From Mucilaginibacter sp. 44-25 (GTDB lineage: Bacteria > Bacteroidota > Bacteroidia > Sphingobacteriales > Sphingobacteriaceae), in contig MKTS01000009.1 in the NCBI GenBank assembly GCA_001898335.1, forward strand, positions 248,001 through 312,000: a stretch of 64,000 bases of DNA. Direction: 5' to 3'. How positions within the stretch are numbered: the first letter of the stretch is position 1; each line of letters starts with the position of its first letter. This document shows, in pieces, positions 15,456 to 24,552 of the stretch. The notes under the pieces were generated by a model. It saw nothing but the letters and a program-made list of their open reading frames with translations, was not told where the DNA came from and did not search any database. Position numbers and translations under genes: made by a program.

Positions 15456-16904
15456 TTATTTTACAGCACCCGGAGTAGTGTACGGCATTGAACCAGCGTT
15501 AAAATTAGTCCAGCCGGCAGTCCAGTCGTTAGTACCAACAGCACCACGGTAAGATACCTGCTCAAAGAAAGAATCGTTCAGTTTAGCGTCGGTGAACAAA
15601 GCACCTGTTGAAGCAGCAGAACCGCTCTTAACTGTAAATACTGGCGTACCAGGGTTAGCAAACTCAGCAGCGTATTTGAATGGATCTGAGATCAGTGCGT
15701 CAGCGAACAGGCTTGATTCAAACACGTTATCTAACCTTAGCTTAGCTTCAAACAGGGCTTTTTGAGTAGCGTTGTCGCCTTTAACTTCATTACCCTTTTT
15801 GTTGTTACCATAAAACAGGTTGTTTTTAATCACCAGGCTACCGCTTGTATAATTGGTAGAGGTAGCACCTGCTGTAGCTACTTTTGAATCATCAATATAA
15901 ACACCTTCGGCATAACCCGCGAATACAGAGTTGAATATGCTGATAGATGAGTTACGACGGATCTGAGCGGCATGCTGGTGGTTAGCATTTACGTTTGAAG
16001 TATTTGCAGCAGCGTATGGGCCAATCATGGTCATGTTAGTGAACACAGCCGATGTTTTAGGCGTTTTGTTAGAACCGTCCTTATCGTTATCTGATTCGAA
16101 ACCGTTTGATCCTGATACGTCAGCAACGGTGGTGTAACGCTGGCCAATACCAAACTGTATTTTACCAGCGAAACCGTTATCGGTATCAAAGTCATCATCA
16201 GTGTTACCGATAGCCAGTAAGTGTTTACAATTTACGGTACCACCAAACCATTCAAAACCATCATCACCTGAGCGGAAAACTTCTACATAATCAATAGTAG
16301 TACCCGAACCTACGCCACCAAAAGTGATACCATTAATTTCGTTATCAGGTGAAAAAGGGATACCGGCATACTCTACACGCACATATTTCAATGTACCTGA
16401 GTTATCGTTAGTTACGTTACCGCCGTACTGGATGTATTTAGCGGCATCGCCTTTGGCATCTAAACCACCTTCAATAGCTACGTTATCGCCAGAGTTTACA
16501 GGTGCGCGGCCCAACAAGATCAAACCACCCCAATCGCCTGGAGCACGTGTACCGGCAGCGAATGAAGATGTGAATACGATAGGCTTATCTACAGTACCAA
16601 CAGCTTCGATCCTTGAACCACGGGTAATAGTTAATGTACCTTTAGTAGCCTTGTCGCCTTTAATAATTGTACCCGGCTGGATAGTTAGCACAGCGCCATC
16701 AGTTACGTAAACGAAACCTTTTAAAAGATAGATCTTGTCGGCTGTCCAGGTAGTGTTGGTTTTGATATCGCCTGATACTTCCACCACACTTTTGTCGGTG
16801 CCGGTACCCGGGGTAACCGGCGGGTCAATTACGGCATCTTTCTTAGAGCACGATGATGCCAGGATCACTGCGCTTAACGCCAGGAATAATAATGATTTTT
16901 TCAT
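15456..16904 (-). CDS. Outer-membrane/surface lipoprotein with beta-helix repeats
   Basis: 482 aa. Lipobox LASSC gives lipidated C19 in a signal peptide beginning MKKSLLFLALSAVILASSC, followed by a Pro/Thr-rich spacer and a long beta-strand-rich region. Repeated patterns such as LTIQPGTIIKG, KPIVFTSSF, DWGGLILLGRAPVN and YIQYGGNV suggest a right-handed parallel beta-helix. Family members are annotated as T9SS-related or hypothetical proteins, but I see no T9SS tail. It is the distal gene of an operon with the TonB receptor, 138 bp downstream of that gene's stop, so it may be the receptor's extracellular partner. Unlike SusD it has no TPR-type fold. Substrate is unknown. Confidence 0.85.
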   Translation of the reverse strand: MKKSLLFLALSAVILASSCSKKDAVIDPPVTPGTGTDKSVVEVSGDIKTNTTWTADKIYLLKGFVYVTDGAVLTIQPGTIIKGDKATKGTLTITRGSRIEAVGTVDKPIVFTSSFAAGTRAPGDWGGLILLGRAPVNSGDNVAIEGGLDAKGDAAKYIQYGGNVTNDNSGTLKYVRVEYAGIPFSPDNEINGITFGGVGSGTTIDYVEVFRSGDDGFEWFGGTVNCKHLLAIGNTDDDFDTDNGFAGKIQFGIGQRYTTVADVSGSNGFESDNDKDGSNKTPKTSAVFTNMTMIGPYAAANTSNVNANHQHAAQIRRNSSISIFNSVFAGYAEGVYIDDSKVATAGATSTNYTSGSLVIKNNLFYGNNKKGNEVKGDNATQKALFEAKLRLDNVFESSLFADALISDPFKYAAEFANPGTPVFTVKSGSAASTGALFTDAKLNDSFFEQVSYRGAVGTNDWTAGWTNFNAGSMPYTTPGAVK

Positions 16905-17042
16905 TTGGTTTACTTTATACTTAATTTAATAGATTCTGTTCCGGAGGTGTATACCCGAAAGAATACACCGTAACAAGCTGCAAAATAACCGCGCTATTGT
17001 TAAGTGGATATTAAAAATCCTTTAACAAATATTAAAAGGAGA

Positions 17043-19820
17043 TTAAAATGTGTAATTAAATGATAATGAATAATTTGCACCCATAGCATACTGCCTGTAA
17101 GTGTAACCCTGGCCAGATATTACATACGGTTTGCCATCCAGCTCATACCTGAAATTGTAATTCGGGTTAAGGATGTCGCTGCCGCTTAACTTGATCTCGC
17201 CGCGACTTTTGAGTACCTTGTAACCTACCTGGAAATCAAGCACGTTACGTGGCTGTTCCCAAACGCTGGCATAATTTGACCCACCTACCAGGAATATGCG
17301 TTTACCCAGGCGGTTGTACAGCACGTTAAGGCTTAATTTATTGTTAAGTTCAGTGTGTTGTATACCTGCGTTAATTACATATGGCGACTGGCCAACCAGC
17401 GGGCGCTGCTTCTCAAGCCTCACTATGCCATCATCGGGATTGATGATGCGCGACCTGTTTACAGACAAGTTAGCATAAGCGGTTGTATTCTTCAGGAATT
17501 TGGTATCATCAATAAATTCAAGCGATTTGCGGGCTTCTAATTCAAACCCGTACACGTAAGCGCTCTTAGAGTTAAAGTAGCTGATGGTTGGTGATGAGTT
17601 ACGGTCTTCAATAGTTGGCTCAATGGCATTCTGGAAACGCTTGTAGAAAGCAGAAACCGAGAATATCTGCCCAGCCGATGGGTAAAACTCATAGCGCAGG
17701 TCGGCATTATCAATGCTGGTCCTCTTTAACGAAGGCGTACCCTGTACAGTTGCCAGCAGCTCATAATCATAATAAGAGAAAGCGGCAAGTTCCCTAAACT
17801 CCGGGCGAGCTATGGTACGCGCGTATGAAGCACGCAGGTTTGCCTTTTGCGTTAATGAGTACGTAAAGTTTAGCGACGGCAGGAAATCGAGATTATTTAA
17901 TTTAACTTTTTGCGCGGTAGGGTCCTTAGTAGCCAGGTCAAGGTCAAATTTCTCCACCCTTAAACCATAAACCAACCTTACTTTATCGCCCATTTTACTA
18001 TCTAACATGGCGTAACCGGCATTGGTCCAGCTGTTGGCATTATAACGGTCGGTAAGGTTTTGTATTTCATCAAGCCCATATAAACCGGCATTAATGGCAT
18101 TACGGCCAAACAGGGTAGATATAGGGCGCAAACGAACATCCTCGGAGTTAGGATCGTTACTGTTAATAACCAAACCAAGGAAACGGGCGTTAAACACCCT
18201 GTCGCGGTATTGTGAGTTAACACCTACCTTAAGCGTGCTTTGCTTAAACAGGTTTACAGGAAGCGAGAAATCCACCTTGCCCGAATAGATATTCTCATTC
18301 AGTTTTGAAAATAAACGGGCGTTCTCTTTGGTTAAGTTAGTTACCTGGGCAATGTAGTCGCCACCCTGGCTAAACTGCGCGTAGTTTACTTTACGCTGAT
18401 CTGGCTGGTCATTGGTAATGTTGCTATAACCCAGGTTCCATTTTAGTTTGGTGCTTTTTTCGCCGAAACCGTGCTCACCTTCGAGGGTTGATTTAAACAG
18501 TCCTTTCTCCAGCATGTCATATGCGTAGAAACGATTGTCTGTTGTAGTGGTATTAAGGTTTGAACCTGTACGATAAGTGAACTGATCGTCGAGTATGCGG
18601 TTGTAAAGGTTTTTGAAAGTGATCTTGTTCTTACCAAAGCTGTAAGCGATGTTAGCCAAAGCGCCAATATTAGTAGAGAACTTATTTTGCTGACTGCTAT
18701 AGTTATAACTATCATACTGCTGTATATAATCCGGAACAATGATCTGTGAGTTACGGTAAGTTAACGCAACAGTAGTACCAAGGCGGTTTTTATTAGCACC
18801 CAGCTCCTTTACATTACCTACAGTTAACTGGTAGCTCTGTGTAGGTAGTGCTTTGTTATTGTATACGGTAAAGTTATTATTCAGGGAGTTGATGGATTGT
18901 ATCACCTGGTTGGGCGTAAGCTGCCTCAGGCTGATCTGGTCTGTTGTAGGGAAATTACGGGCCAGTTTACGCGAGCCATCATCAAACGCGAAATAATCGC
19001 TCGCGCTGCGATAGCCGCTTTTAAAATCTTTGAATGTACTTTGGGTATTGTACCCCTCGCTTATGCCGGTAGTAACAAAATTCTGGTCGGGGATATCTTT
19101 GGTTAATATCTGCACGTTACCACCCGCGAAATCGCCCGGAAGATCAGGCGTAGCCGTTTTGCTGATCACGATATTATCGATCAGGTTGGAAGGAACGATA
19201 TCAAAAGAAAAAGCCTTGCGGTTAGGTTCGGTACTCGGTAGCGGGGCACCATCCAGCGAGGCGGTGTTATACCTGTCGCTCAGGCCGCGTACTACCACAA
19301 ACTTATTATCCTGTATGGTGGTACCGCTTACACGTTTTAATACATCACTGGTGTTTTTATCGGGCGAGCGTTTGATCAGCTCAGAAGAGATACCATCAGA
19401 AATAGAAGTACTGTTCTTTTGTATAGCATATAGCGCTCCTATACTCTCCTGGCGATAGGTGGCCTTGATCACCACCTCCTTTAAAGCGGTGCTCTGGGCT
19501 GGTACGGCCGCAATATCCAGCGTAGTGGCCGCGCCTGCTTTTACTTCAACATCTGATATTACCTTGGTTTGGTAACCCATGTAGCGGAGCATTACGCTGT
19601 ATTTACCGGGCCTGAGGCCGTTAAGTACATAATGGCCGTCAACATCGGTAGCGGCGCCGTTGGTGGTACCTTCAATGCTAACGGTTGCGCCAATAAGGGT
19701 TTCGCTGGTTTTTTGGTCAATTACCTTCCCGGTGATCTTCCCGGTGGTTTGCGCATGGGCGCTCTGAAACAACAGCGCAATAAGCGCTATTGTGCTAATA
19801 GCGTAAACGATTTTTTTCAC
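17043..19820 (-). CDS. TonB-dependent receptor with carboxypeptidase-like domain
   Basis: 925 aa. Signal peptide (MKKIVYAISTIALIALLFQSAHA), then a CarboxypepD_reg-like beta sandwich at about 28-115 (GKITGKVIDQKTSETLIGA, RYMGYQTKV). A TonB-box-like KEVVIKATYRQE precedes the plug (about 130-245: GTTIQDNKFVVVRGLSDRYN, then FAGGNVQILTKD), and the 22-strand-type barrel follows to a C-terminal Phe (NYSLSFNYTF). Length is normal. Its partner is the downstream beta-helix lipoprotein rather than a SusD-like protein. A -7 element and Pho-box-like repeats lie upstream, hinting at phosphate control. Ligand is unknown. Confidence 0.92.
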   Translation of the reverse strand: MKKIVYAISTIALIALLFQSAHAQTTGKITGKVIDQKTSETLIGATVSIEGTTNGAATDVDGHYVLNGLRPGKYSVMLRYMGYQTKVISDVEVKAGAATTLDIAAVPAQSTALKEVVIKATYRQESIGALYAIQKNSTSISDGISSELIKRSPDKNTSDVLKRVSGTTIQDNKFVVVRGLSDRYNTASLDGAPLPSTEPNRKAFSFDIVPSNLIDNIVISKTATPDLPGDFAGGNVQILTKDIPDQNFVTTGISEGYNTQSTFKDFKSGYRSASDYFAFDDGSRKLARNFPTTDQISLRQLTPNQVIQSINSLNNNFTVYNNKALPTQSYQLTVGNVKELGANKNRLGTTVALTYRNSQIIVPDYIQQYDSYNYSSQQNKFSTNIGALANIAYSFGKNKITFKNLYNRILDDQFTYRTGSNLNTTTTDNRFYAYDMLEKGLFKSTLEGEHGFGEKSTKLKWNLGYSNITNDQPDQRKVNYAQFSQGGDYIAQVTNLTKENARLFSKLNENIYSGKVDFSLPVNLFKQSTLKVGVNSQYRDRVFNARFLGLVINSNDPNSEDVRLRPISTLFGRNAINAGLYGLDEIQNLTDRYNANSWTNAGYAMLDSKMGDKVRLVYGLRVEKFDLDLATKDPTAQKVKLNNLDFLPSLNFTYSLTQKANLRASYARTIARPEFRELAAFSYYDYELLATVQGTPSLKRTSIDNADLRYEFYPSAGQIFSVSAFYKRFQNAIEPTIEDRNSSPTISYFNSKSAYVYGFELEARKSLEFIDDTKFLKNTTAYANLSVNRSRIINPDDGIVRLEKQRPLVGQSPYVINAGIQHTELNNKLSLNVLYNRLGKRIFLVGGSNYASVWEQPRNVLDFQVGYKVLKSRGEIKLSGSDILNPNYNFRYELDGKPYVISGQGYTYRQYAMGANYSLSFNYTF

Positions 19821-19839
19821 GTGCCTTAATTTAATGCAG

Positions 19840-19873
19840 CAAAACTATTACGCCGATGTTAGTTGAATGTTAA
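19840..19873 (-). promoter_or_regulatory. Candidate TonB-receptor promoter with Pho-box-like direct repeat
   Basis: On the minus strand the -7 element is TAGTTTTG (19847-19840). Seven bases upstream lie direct repeats TTAACA and CTAACA with a 5-bp gap (19873 to 19858 region; + strand 19855-19873). This 11-bp repeat period, replacing a -33 TTG, is the arrangement of PhoB/PhoP-activated promoters. A second TTAACA pair lies on the + strand at 19897-19919. Matches are direct; the regulator is inferred. Confidence 0.4.
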
Positions 19874-19936
19874 TGGTTTATTACCATAACTAATCCTTAA
19901 CATTAAGAAAACGTTAACAAAGATTAGAAAAGACTA

Positions 19937-20302
19937 TTAACCAGCTTGTTGCTTGGTTTGGTTGCCGGGGAGGCTTTTAATTTCCTGCAATTCCAGTTCA
20001 TAAGCGCGCATGCGGGCATGCAATATATCCACCTCGGTACGCAGCATTTGTATCTCGGTGATGAGTTTGGCCGAATCCTGTTTGTGTATCATTTTATCGC
20101 CGGTACCGAGTATGAGCCACTCCGGTGAGTATTTGAGCTGGAAACAAAGCTTACGGATAAGATAGTAGCTTACGTCCTGCTTGCGGTTGATGACCTTGCT
20201 GATAAAACCCTGATCAACACCAATGGCGTTGGCCAGCGCCAATTGCCCGCCATGTTCCTTTACAATTACCTTCAGCCGTTTTACTACCGCATCATCAGAC
20301 AT
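19937..20302 (-). CDS. Cro/CI-type helix-turn-helix regulator
   Basis: 121 aa. The HTH is visible around residues 19-45 (QLALANAIGVDQGFISKVIN), followed by the typical helix ending in SPEWLILGTGDKM, a linker, and a C-terminal coiled coil of about 30 residues (AKLITEIQMLRTEVDILHAR). I chose ATG 20302 (MSDDAVVKRLK) because the upstream 24 residues of the longer frame are Cys/Met-rich and unlike the family. It lies just upstream of the TonB receptor on the same strand with 116 bp between, so it might regulate that operon or be independent. The DNA target is unknown. Confidence 0.85.
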   Translation of the reverse strand: MSDDAVVKRLKVIVKEHGGQLALANAIGVDQGFISKVINRKQDVSYYLIRKLCFQLKYSPEWLILGTGDKMIHKQDSAKLITEIQMLRTEVDILHARMRAYELELQEIKSLPGNQTKQQAG

Positions 20303-20501
20303 GCTGCAAGTATAAACATTTTTGGTAAAGTGCATACAAGAGTTCACACTCGTGAAGGTCATGAAGGCTGACAAATTTTGGCTGTGCTATAAAATAATTC
20401 TATCAGAAAGCAGCTGTTGATACCGAGCCTTATGGTCTAAGTTATAGTTGCATATAAGTAAAAAACATTTCCTATCTTAGTACATCACCATATTACCTAT
20501 T

Positions 20502-21194
20502 ATGAAAAAGCCGGCTATCACTTTAGCATTATTGGTTGTTTTTAAGCTCGCATCAGCCCAAAGGTGGAACACCTCTCCGCAATACGGTACAAACTCATCT
20601 ACCGCAGTTATTGATGCTTTAGGCAGGCCGATAGCAGCAACAGACATCACTAAAATGAACGGTACTTCAGAAATATATAATGAATGGATACCCGGACAAG
20701 TCACTTTAGAAAATGGCGAAAATTATAAAAACCTTTTTTTAAAGTTCGATCCCAAAGAAAACCTGCTCACTTTTGTTTACGATAAAAAAGACGCGCCACA
20801 AAAGTTTAAAGATAACGTAAGGGTATTTACGTTAAACGCCGGCACAGAACGTGTTTTTGCCAATGGCTTTCCCAAGTTTGATGGTTCTAATACTCAAACC
20901 TATTATGAGATCATAGCAGGCGGCAAAACTATGCTGCTGGAACATCACAGGCAGTATCTAAAATCTGTCCGCGACGAGAATCGTGCGTTAACAATTGGTG
21001 AGTACACAGCACTTAAACACTATTATGTGTTTAAAGACCAAAAGATGTCAAAAACTAAATTGGATAGAAACGCGATACTTGCTGCTTTGGCTGATAAGTC
21101 TGCCGAGGTTAGCGCTTATGCAGATAAAGAGCACCTTAAATATGATAATGAAGAGGATGTAAAAAAGATCTTTGATTATTATAATAAGCTTTAA
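20502..21194 (+). CDS. Hypothetical secreted protein
   Basis: 230 aa with a signal peptide MKKPAITLALLVVFKLASA and cleavage before QRW. The mature part is mixed alpha/beta, with many Lys, Asp and Tyr residues (FKFDPKENLLTFVYDKKD-like strands, then helical TALKHYYVFKDQKMSKTK). I do not recognise the family. Single gene, divergent from the HTH gene. It is probably periplasmic; no further function is supported. Confidence 0.8.
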   Translation: MKKPAITLALLVVFKLASAQRWNTSPQYGTNSSTAVIDALGRPIAATDITKMNGTSEIYNEWIPGQVTLENGENYKNLFLKFDPKENLLTFVYDKKDAPQKFKDNVRVFTLNAGTERVFANGFPKFDGSNTQTYYEIIAGGKTMLLEHHRQYLKSVRDENRALTIGEYTALKHYYVFKDQKMSKTKLDRNAILAALADKSAEVSAYADKEHLKYDNEEDVKKIFDYYNKL

Positions 21195-21297
21195 TAGGTA
21201 CGGTTACTCGATATTTTTCTATTAGTGGTCGATATCACCACCCCGTCACAATCCCAATAAAGCTATCTGCTTATTACCACATCCGCATATTTACTCC

Positions 21298-21305
21298 TAT
21301 CTTTG
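21298..21305 (+). promoter_or_regulatory. -7 element of the pruA promoter
   Basis: TATCTTTG followed by CGGCA, 20 bases ahead of the pruA ATG. The 15-base match with the region before the persulfide dioxygenase gene (9973-9987) supports it. No convincing -33 TTG is seen. Confidence 0.45.
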
Positions 21306-21325
21306 CGGCATCAAATAACTCGTCT

Positions 21326-22957
21326 ATGTTAAAAGGATTTTTTAACGTTCCTGTGCCCGTTAACGAGCCGGTTTTAAACTACGGCCCTAACAGCCCCGAA
21401 CGTGCGGCCCTCAAAGCCGCGCTCGAAAAAGCACGCGCCCGGCAAATTGATATACCCATGTATATTGGCAGCGAAGAAGTGCGTACAGGTAACCTGAAAG
21501 AACTGCGCCCGCCGCATGATCACCAGCACCTGTTAGGTACTTTCCATTATGGCGATAAAAGCCATGTAAAGGCTGCCATCAACGCCGCCCTGGCTGCTAA
21601 GGCCGATTGGGAAAACATGCCCTGGGAAGGCCGCGCTGCCATATTTTTAAAGGCTGCTGAACTGGTTGCAGGCCCTTACCGCTATACTATAAACGCGGCT
21701 ACTATGCTTGGCCAAAGCAAAAACGCTTACCAGGCCGAGATCGACGCAGCCTGCGAGTTTGCAGACTTTTTGCGCTTTAACGTGCAATACATGACCGAGA
21801 TATACCAGCAGCAGCCACCGGTATCAGGCAAAGGTATCTGGAACCGTCTGGAGCAGCGCCCGCTGGAAGGTTTCGTTTTCGCGCTTACGCCATTTAATTT
21901 TACAGCCATTGCGGGTAACCTGCCTGCATCAGCCGCCATGATGGGTAACGTAGTAGTTTGGAAACCTGCCGACCCGCAGGTATATGCCGCCAACGTGATC
22001 ATGCAGATATTTAAAGAAGCCGGCGTACCTGATGGCGTTATCAACCTCATTTATGCCGATGGCCCTGAGGTTGGCGATGTTGTATTCAGCCATCCTGATT
22101 TTGCAGGTATACATTTCACTGGCTCTACCAAAGTTTTCCAGCACATCTGGAGCGAAATTGGCGCCAACATACACAAATACAAAACTTACCCGCGAATTGT
22201 AGGCGAAACCGGTGGTAAGGACTTTGTACTAGCACACAAAAGCGCCAACGCCGATGTAGTGGCTACCGCACTGCTCCGTGGCGCTTATGAATACCAGGGG
22301 CAAAAATGCTCTGCCGCTTCACGCGCTTATATCCCTGCAAGCCTGTGGCCTGCGGTGAAGGAACATATGGTACTCGAAATGGCTACCTTTAAAATGGGCC
22401 CAACCGAAGATTTTGAGAACTTTATTAACGCGGTGATCAGCGAGGTATCGTTTGATAAACTGGCTAAGTATATAGACAATGCCAAAGCCGACGAAGGCGT
22501 AGAGGTGATTGCCGGCGGTAATTATGATAAGAGCAAAGGTTGGTTTATTGAGCCAACCCTGCTGCAAGTGCAGGACCCGCATTATGTGACCATGTGCGAA
22601 GAATTGTTTGGCCCTGTATTGAGCGTTTATGTTTATGAGGACGACCAGTTTGAGCAGATCATAGAAGTGATTGATACTACCTCTATATACGCGCTTACAG
22701 GTTCTATCATCTCTCAGGACCGCTATGCTGTGGCCCTGGCTACACAACGACTGCGCAACGCCGCCGGTAACTTCTATATTAATGATAAGCCTACAGGTGC
22801 GGTTGTTGGCCAACAGCCGTTTGGCGGCGCAAGAGGTTCAGGCACTAATGATAAGGCCGGTTCTATGATCAACCTGCTGCGTTGGGTATCGCCGCGTACC
22901 ATTAAAGAAACTTTTGATCCGCCTACCGATTACAGATACCCGTTTCTGGCGAAATAA
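21326..22957 (+). CDS. pruA: L-glutamate gamma-semialdehyde dehydrogenase
   Basis: 543 aa aldehyde dehydrogenase. It oxidises glutamate-5-semialdehyde (from proline or ornithine) to glutamate with NAD. General base E294 lies in VGETGGKDF, catalytic C328 in YQGQKCSAASR, and the C-terminal FGGARGSGTNDKAGS is typical of delta-1-pyrroline-5-carboxylate dehydrogenase type 1 monofunctional enzymes. The N-terminal ~60 residues are the extension normal for this subgroup. No putA (proline dehydrogenase) gene lies next to it; ordinary in Bacteroidota, where the two steps are separate genes. Confidence 0.95.
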   Translation: MLKGFFNVPVPVNEPVLNYGPNSPERAALKAALEKARARQIDIPMYIGSEEVRTGNLKELRPPHDHQHLLGTFHYGDKSHVKAAINAALAAKADWENMPWEGRAAIFLKAAELVAGPYRYTINAATMLGQSKNAYQAEIDAACEFADFLRFNVQYMTEIYQQQPPVSGKGIWNRLEQRPLEGFVFALTPFNFTAIAGNLPASAAMMGNVVVWKPADPQVYAANVIMQIFKEAGVPDGVINLIYADGPEVGDVVFSHPDFAGIHFTGSTKVFQHIWSEIGANIHKYKTYPRIVGETGGKDFVLAHKSANADVVATALLRGAYEYQGQKCSAASRAYIPASLWPAVKEHMVLEMATFKMGPTEDFENFINAVISEVSFDKLAKYIDNAKADEGVEVIAGGNYDKSKGWFIEPTLLQVQDPHYVTMCEELFGPVLSVYVYEDDQFEQIIEVIDTTSIYALTGSIISQDRYAVALATQRLRNAAGNFYINDKPTGAVVGQQPFGGARGSGTNDKAGSMINLLRWVSPRTIKETFDPPTDYRYPFLAK

Positions 22958-22981
22958 TCGTTATCAGGATATCAAATATTC

Positions 22982-23010
22982 AAAGGCGAAAGGTAGTACC
23001 TTTCGCCTTT
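22982..23010 (+). terminator. Intrinsic terminator after pruA
   Basis: A 12-bp stem AAAGGCGAAAGG (22982-22993), loop TAGTA and the complementary arm ending CGCCTTT (22999-23010), followed by TTTC. It lies 24 bp past the pruA stop. Confidence 0.85.
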
Positions 23011-23050
23011 TTCATTACAGCTGCATGACCTACATTAGCCTAACCTTTCA

Positions 23051-23058
23051 TATGTTTG
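23051..23058 (+). promoter_or_regulatory. -7 element before the LLM oxidoreductase gene
   Basis: TATGTTTG matches TAnnTTTG, 17 bases before the ATG at 23076. I see no clear -33 TTG. Confidence 0.35.
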
Positions 23059-23075
23059 TTTAAACACTTAATCAA

Positions 23076-24095
23076 ATGGAAATAGGGATAGACAGCTTTG
23101 CCTCGGCCATGTACGGCTCCAACCAGTTAACACCCGTTGTTGCTATGGAACAATTGCTGGAACGTATTGAACTGGCAGACCAGGCAGGGCTGGATGTTTT
23201 TGGCATTGGCGAACATCATAAAAAGGAGTTTTTGGATTCGGCTACGGCGGTGATATTGGCCGCAGCTGCCTCGCGTACCAAAAACATACGCCTGGGCAGC
23301 GCAGTAACCGTTCTAAGCGCTGCCGACCCGGTAAGGGTATTTCAGAGCTTTGCCACCCTTGACCTCATTTCCAAGGGCCGTGCCGAACTGGTGGTAGGCC
23401 GTGGTTCATCTGTTCAGGCTTATCCTTTGTTCGGCTTTAGTCTGGATGATTATGACGCGCTTTTTAAAGAAAAGCTTGATCTGCTGCTAAAGATCCGCGA
23501 CCAGGAGTTTGTGACCTGGCAGGGAAAATTCAGGGCGCCGCTACATAATCAGCCGGTTTACCCAAGGCCCTTGCAGCAAAAATTACCCGTTTGGTTGGGT
23601 GTTGGTGGTACGCCCGAATCTTTTGTGCGTGCCGGAGCCTTAGGCCTGCCATTGATGGTGGCTATTATAGGCGGTAATACGGCGCGTTTCCGCCCGTTGA
23701 TTCATCTTTACCGCGAAGCAGGCGCTCGCTCCGGCTTCAAGCCCGAAGAGTTGAAAGTAGGTTTACATTCGCCGGGTTATGTGGCCGATACCGATGCTAT
23801 CACCATTAATGAATATTACCCCGGCTATGCCGAATTGTGGACCAAACTGGGTCGTGAGCGTGGCTGGCCACCAGTTACCCGCCCGCAGTTTGATTACCTT
23901 GCTGGCCCGGAAGGGGTACTGGTATTAGGCGGCCCGGAACGCGTAGCAGAAAAACTGCTCCGGCACAGCGAGGCTTTAGGCGGTATCGACCGCTTTACGT
24001 TCCAGATGGATAACGCGGGCCTCACCCATCAGCAACTGATGTATGCCATTGAACTTATCGGCACCAAAGTAATTCCGTTGGTAAAAGCAGGTTAA
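23076..24095 (+). CDS. LLM-class (luciferase-like) flavin oxidoreductase
   Basis: 339 aa with TIM-barrel luciferase-like pattern. Early residues MEIGIDSFASAM resemble the family opening; GLDVFGIGEHHKKEFLDSA (around 40-58) is the characteristic EHH segment, and LGSAVTVLSAADPVRVFQ with KGRAELVVGRGSS forms the flavin phosphate-binding region. VWLGVGGTPESFVRAG is a later conserved block. It probably uses FMN or F420-like chemistry on an unknown substrate; no substrate is inferable. It ends 3 bp before the converging HopJ-family gene. Confidence 0.92.
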   Translation: MEIGIDSFASAMYGSNQLTPVVAMEQLLERIELADQAGLDVFGIGEHHKKEFLDSATAVILAAAASRTKNIRLGSAVTVLSAADPVRVFQSFATLDLISKGRAELVVGRGSSVQAYPLFGFSLDDYDALFKEKLDLLLKIRDQEFVTWQGKFRAPLHNQPVYPRPLQQKLPVWLGVGGTPESFVRAGALGLPLMVAIIGGNTARFRPLIHLYREAGARSGFKPEELKVGLHSPGYVADTDAITINEYYPGYAELWTKLGRERGWPPVTRPQFDYLAGPEGVLVLGGPERVAEKLLRHSEALGGIDRFTFQMDNAGLTHQQLMYAIELIGTKVIPLVKAG

Positions 24096-24098
24096 TAC

Positions 24099-24440
24099 TT
24101 ACTTAGCCACCAGCGGTGTACCTTCAAAAGCTATACCGGCCCAGCCATTAGCCATAAACTGCCTGATGTTCTGGTGGTCGTTTCCTTCGGGGTTATCTAA
24201 TACGGCACGATAATGCTCGGCAAACAGCCATAGCGTATCCTCGGCGGATAGGTTGTTCAACTGCGCAAAACCAAACACTTTCGCGCTGCCCTGGTTCTGT
24301 GTGGCTTCGTTATAAGCCTCACCATTTTTAAAAGCGGTTGGCTGGTGGGCATAGTATTTCTCTATAAACTGCAATACATCGCCAAAAGCGGTGTTTCCTT
24401 CTTTTAACGATGCGAGCAAACTATTTAGCTGTTCCTTCAT
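24099..24440 (-). CDS. HopJ-type family protein
   Basis: 113 aa matching the HopJ family: FGDVLQFIEKYYAHQPTAFKNG near the start, FGFAQLNNLSAEDTLWLFAEHYR in the middle, and HQNIRQFMANGWAGIAF at the end. The family is named after a Pseudomonas type III effector, but it is widespread in bacteria without secretion systems, and none is seen here. It probably performs a housekeeping role that is not established. No signal peptide. Confidence 0.85.
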   Translation of the reverse strand: MKEQLNSLLASLKEGNTAFGDVLQFIEKYYAHQPTAFKNGEAYNEATQNQGSAKVFGFAQLNNLSAEDTLWLFAEHYRAVLDNPEGNDHQNIRQFMANGWAGIAFEGTPLVAK

Positions 24441-24494
24441 AAATTACTTCAATAATCAGCGGCGAAAATAGTCATTACCTTTTTTTCCGGTCCC

Positions 24495-24524
24495 AAAAAA
24501 AATCCCCGGTAGGTTCTGCCGGGG
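24495..24524 (-). terminator. Intrinsic terminator after carbonic anhydrase
   Basis: On the minus strand CCCCGG, a short loop, CCGGGG, then ATTTTTTTT (24502-24495). Located about 30 bp past the can stop codon. Confidence 0.85.
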
Positions 24525-24552
24525 GGTAATTAATTAATAAATATTTGTTGTG

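Noticed and set aside
24099..24440. Type III secretion effector based on the HopJ family name
   Set aside because: The family is widespread outside pathogens, and no secretion genes or effector-type promoter is present.
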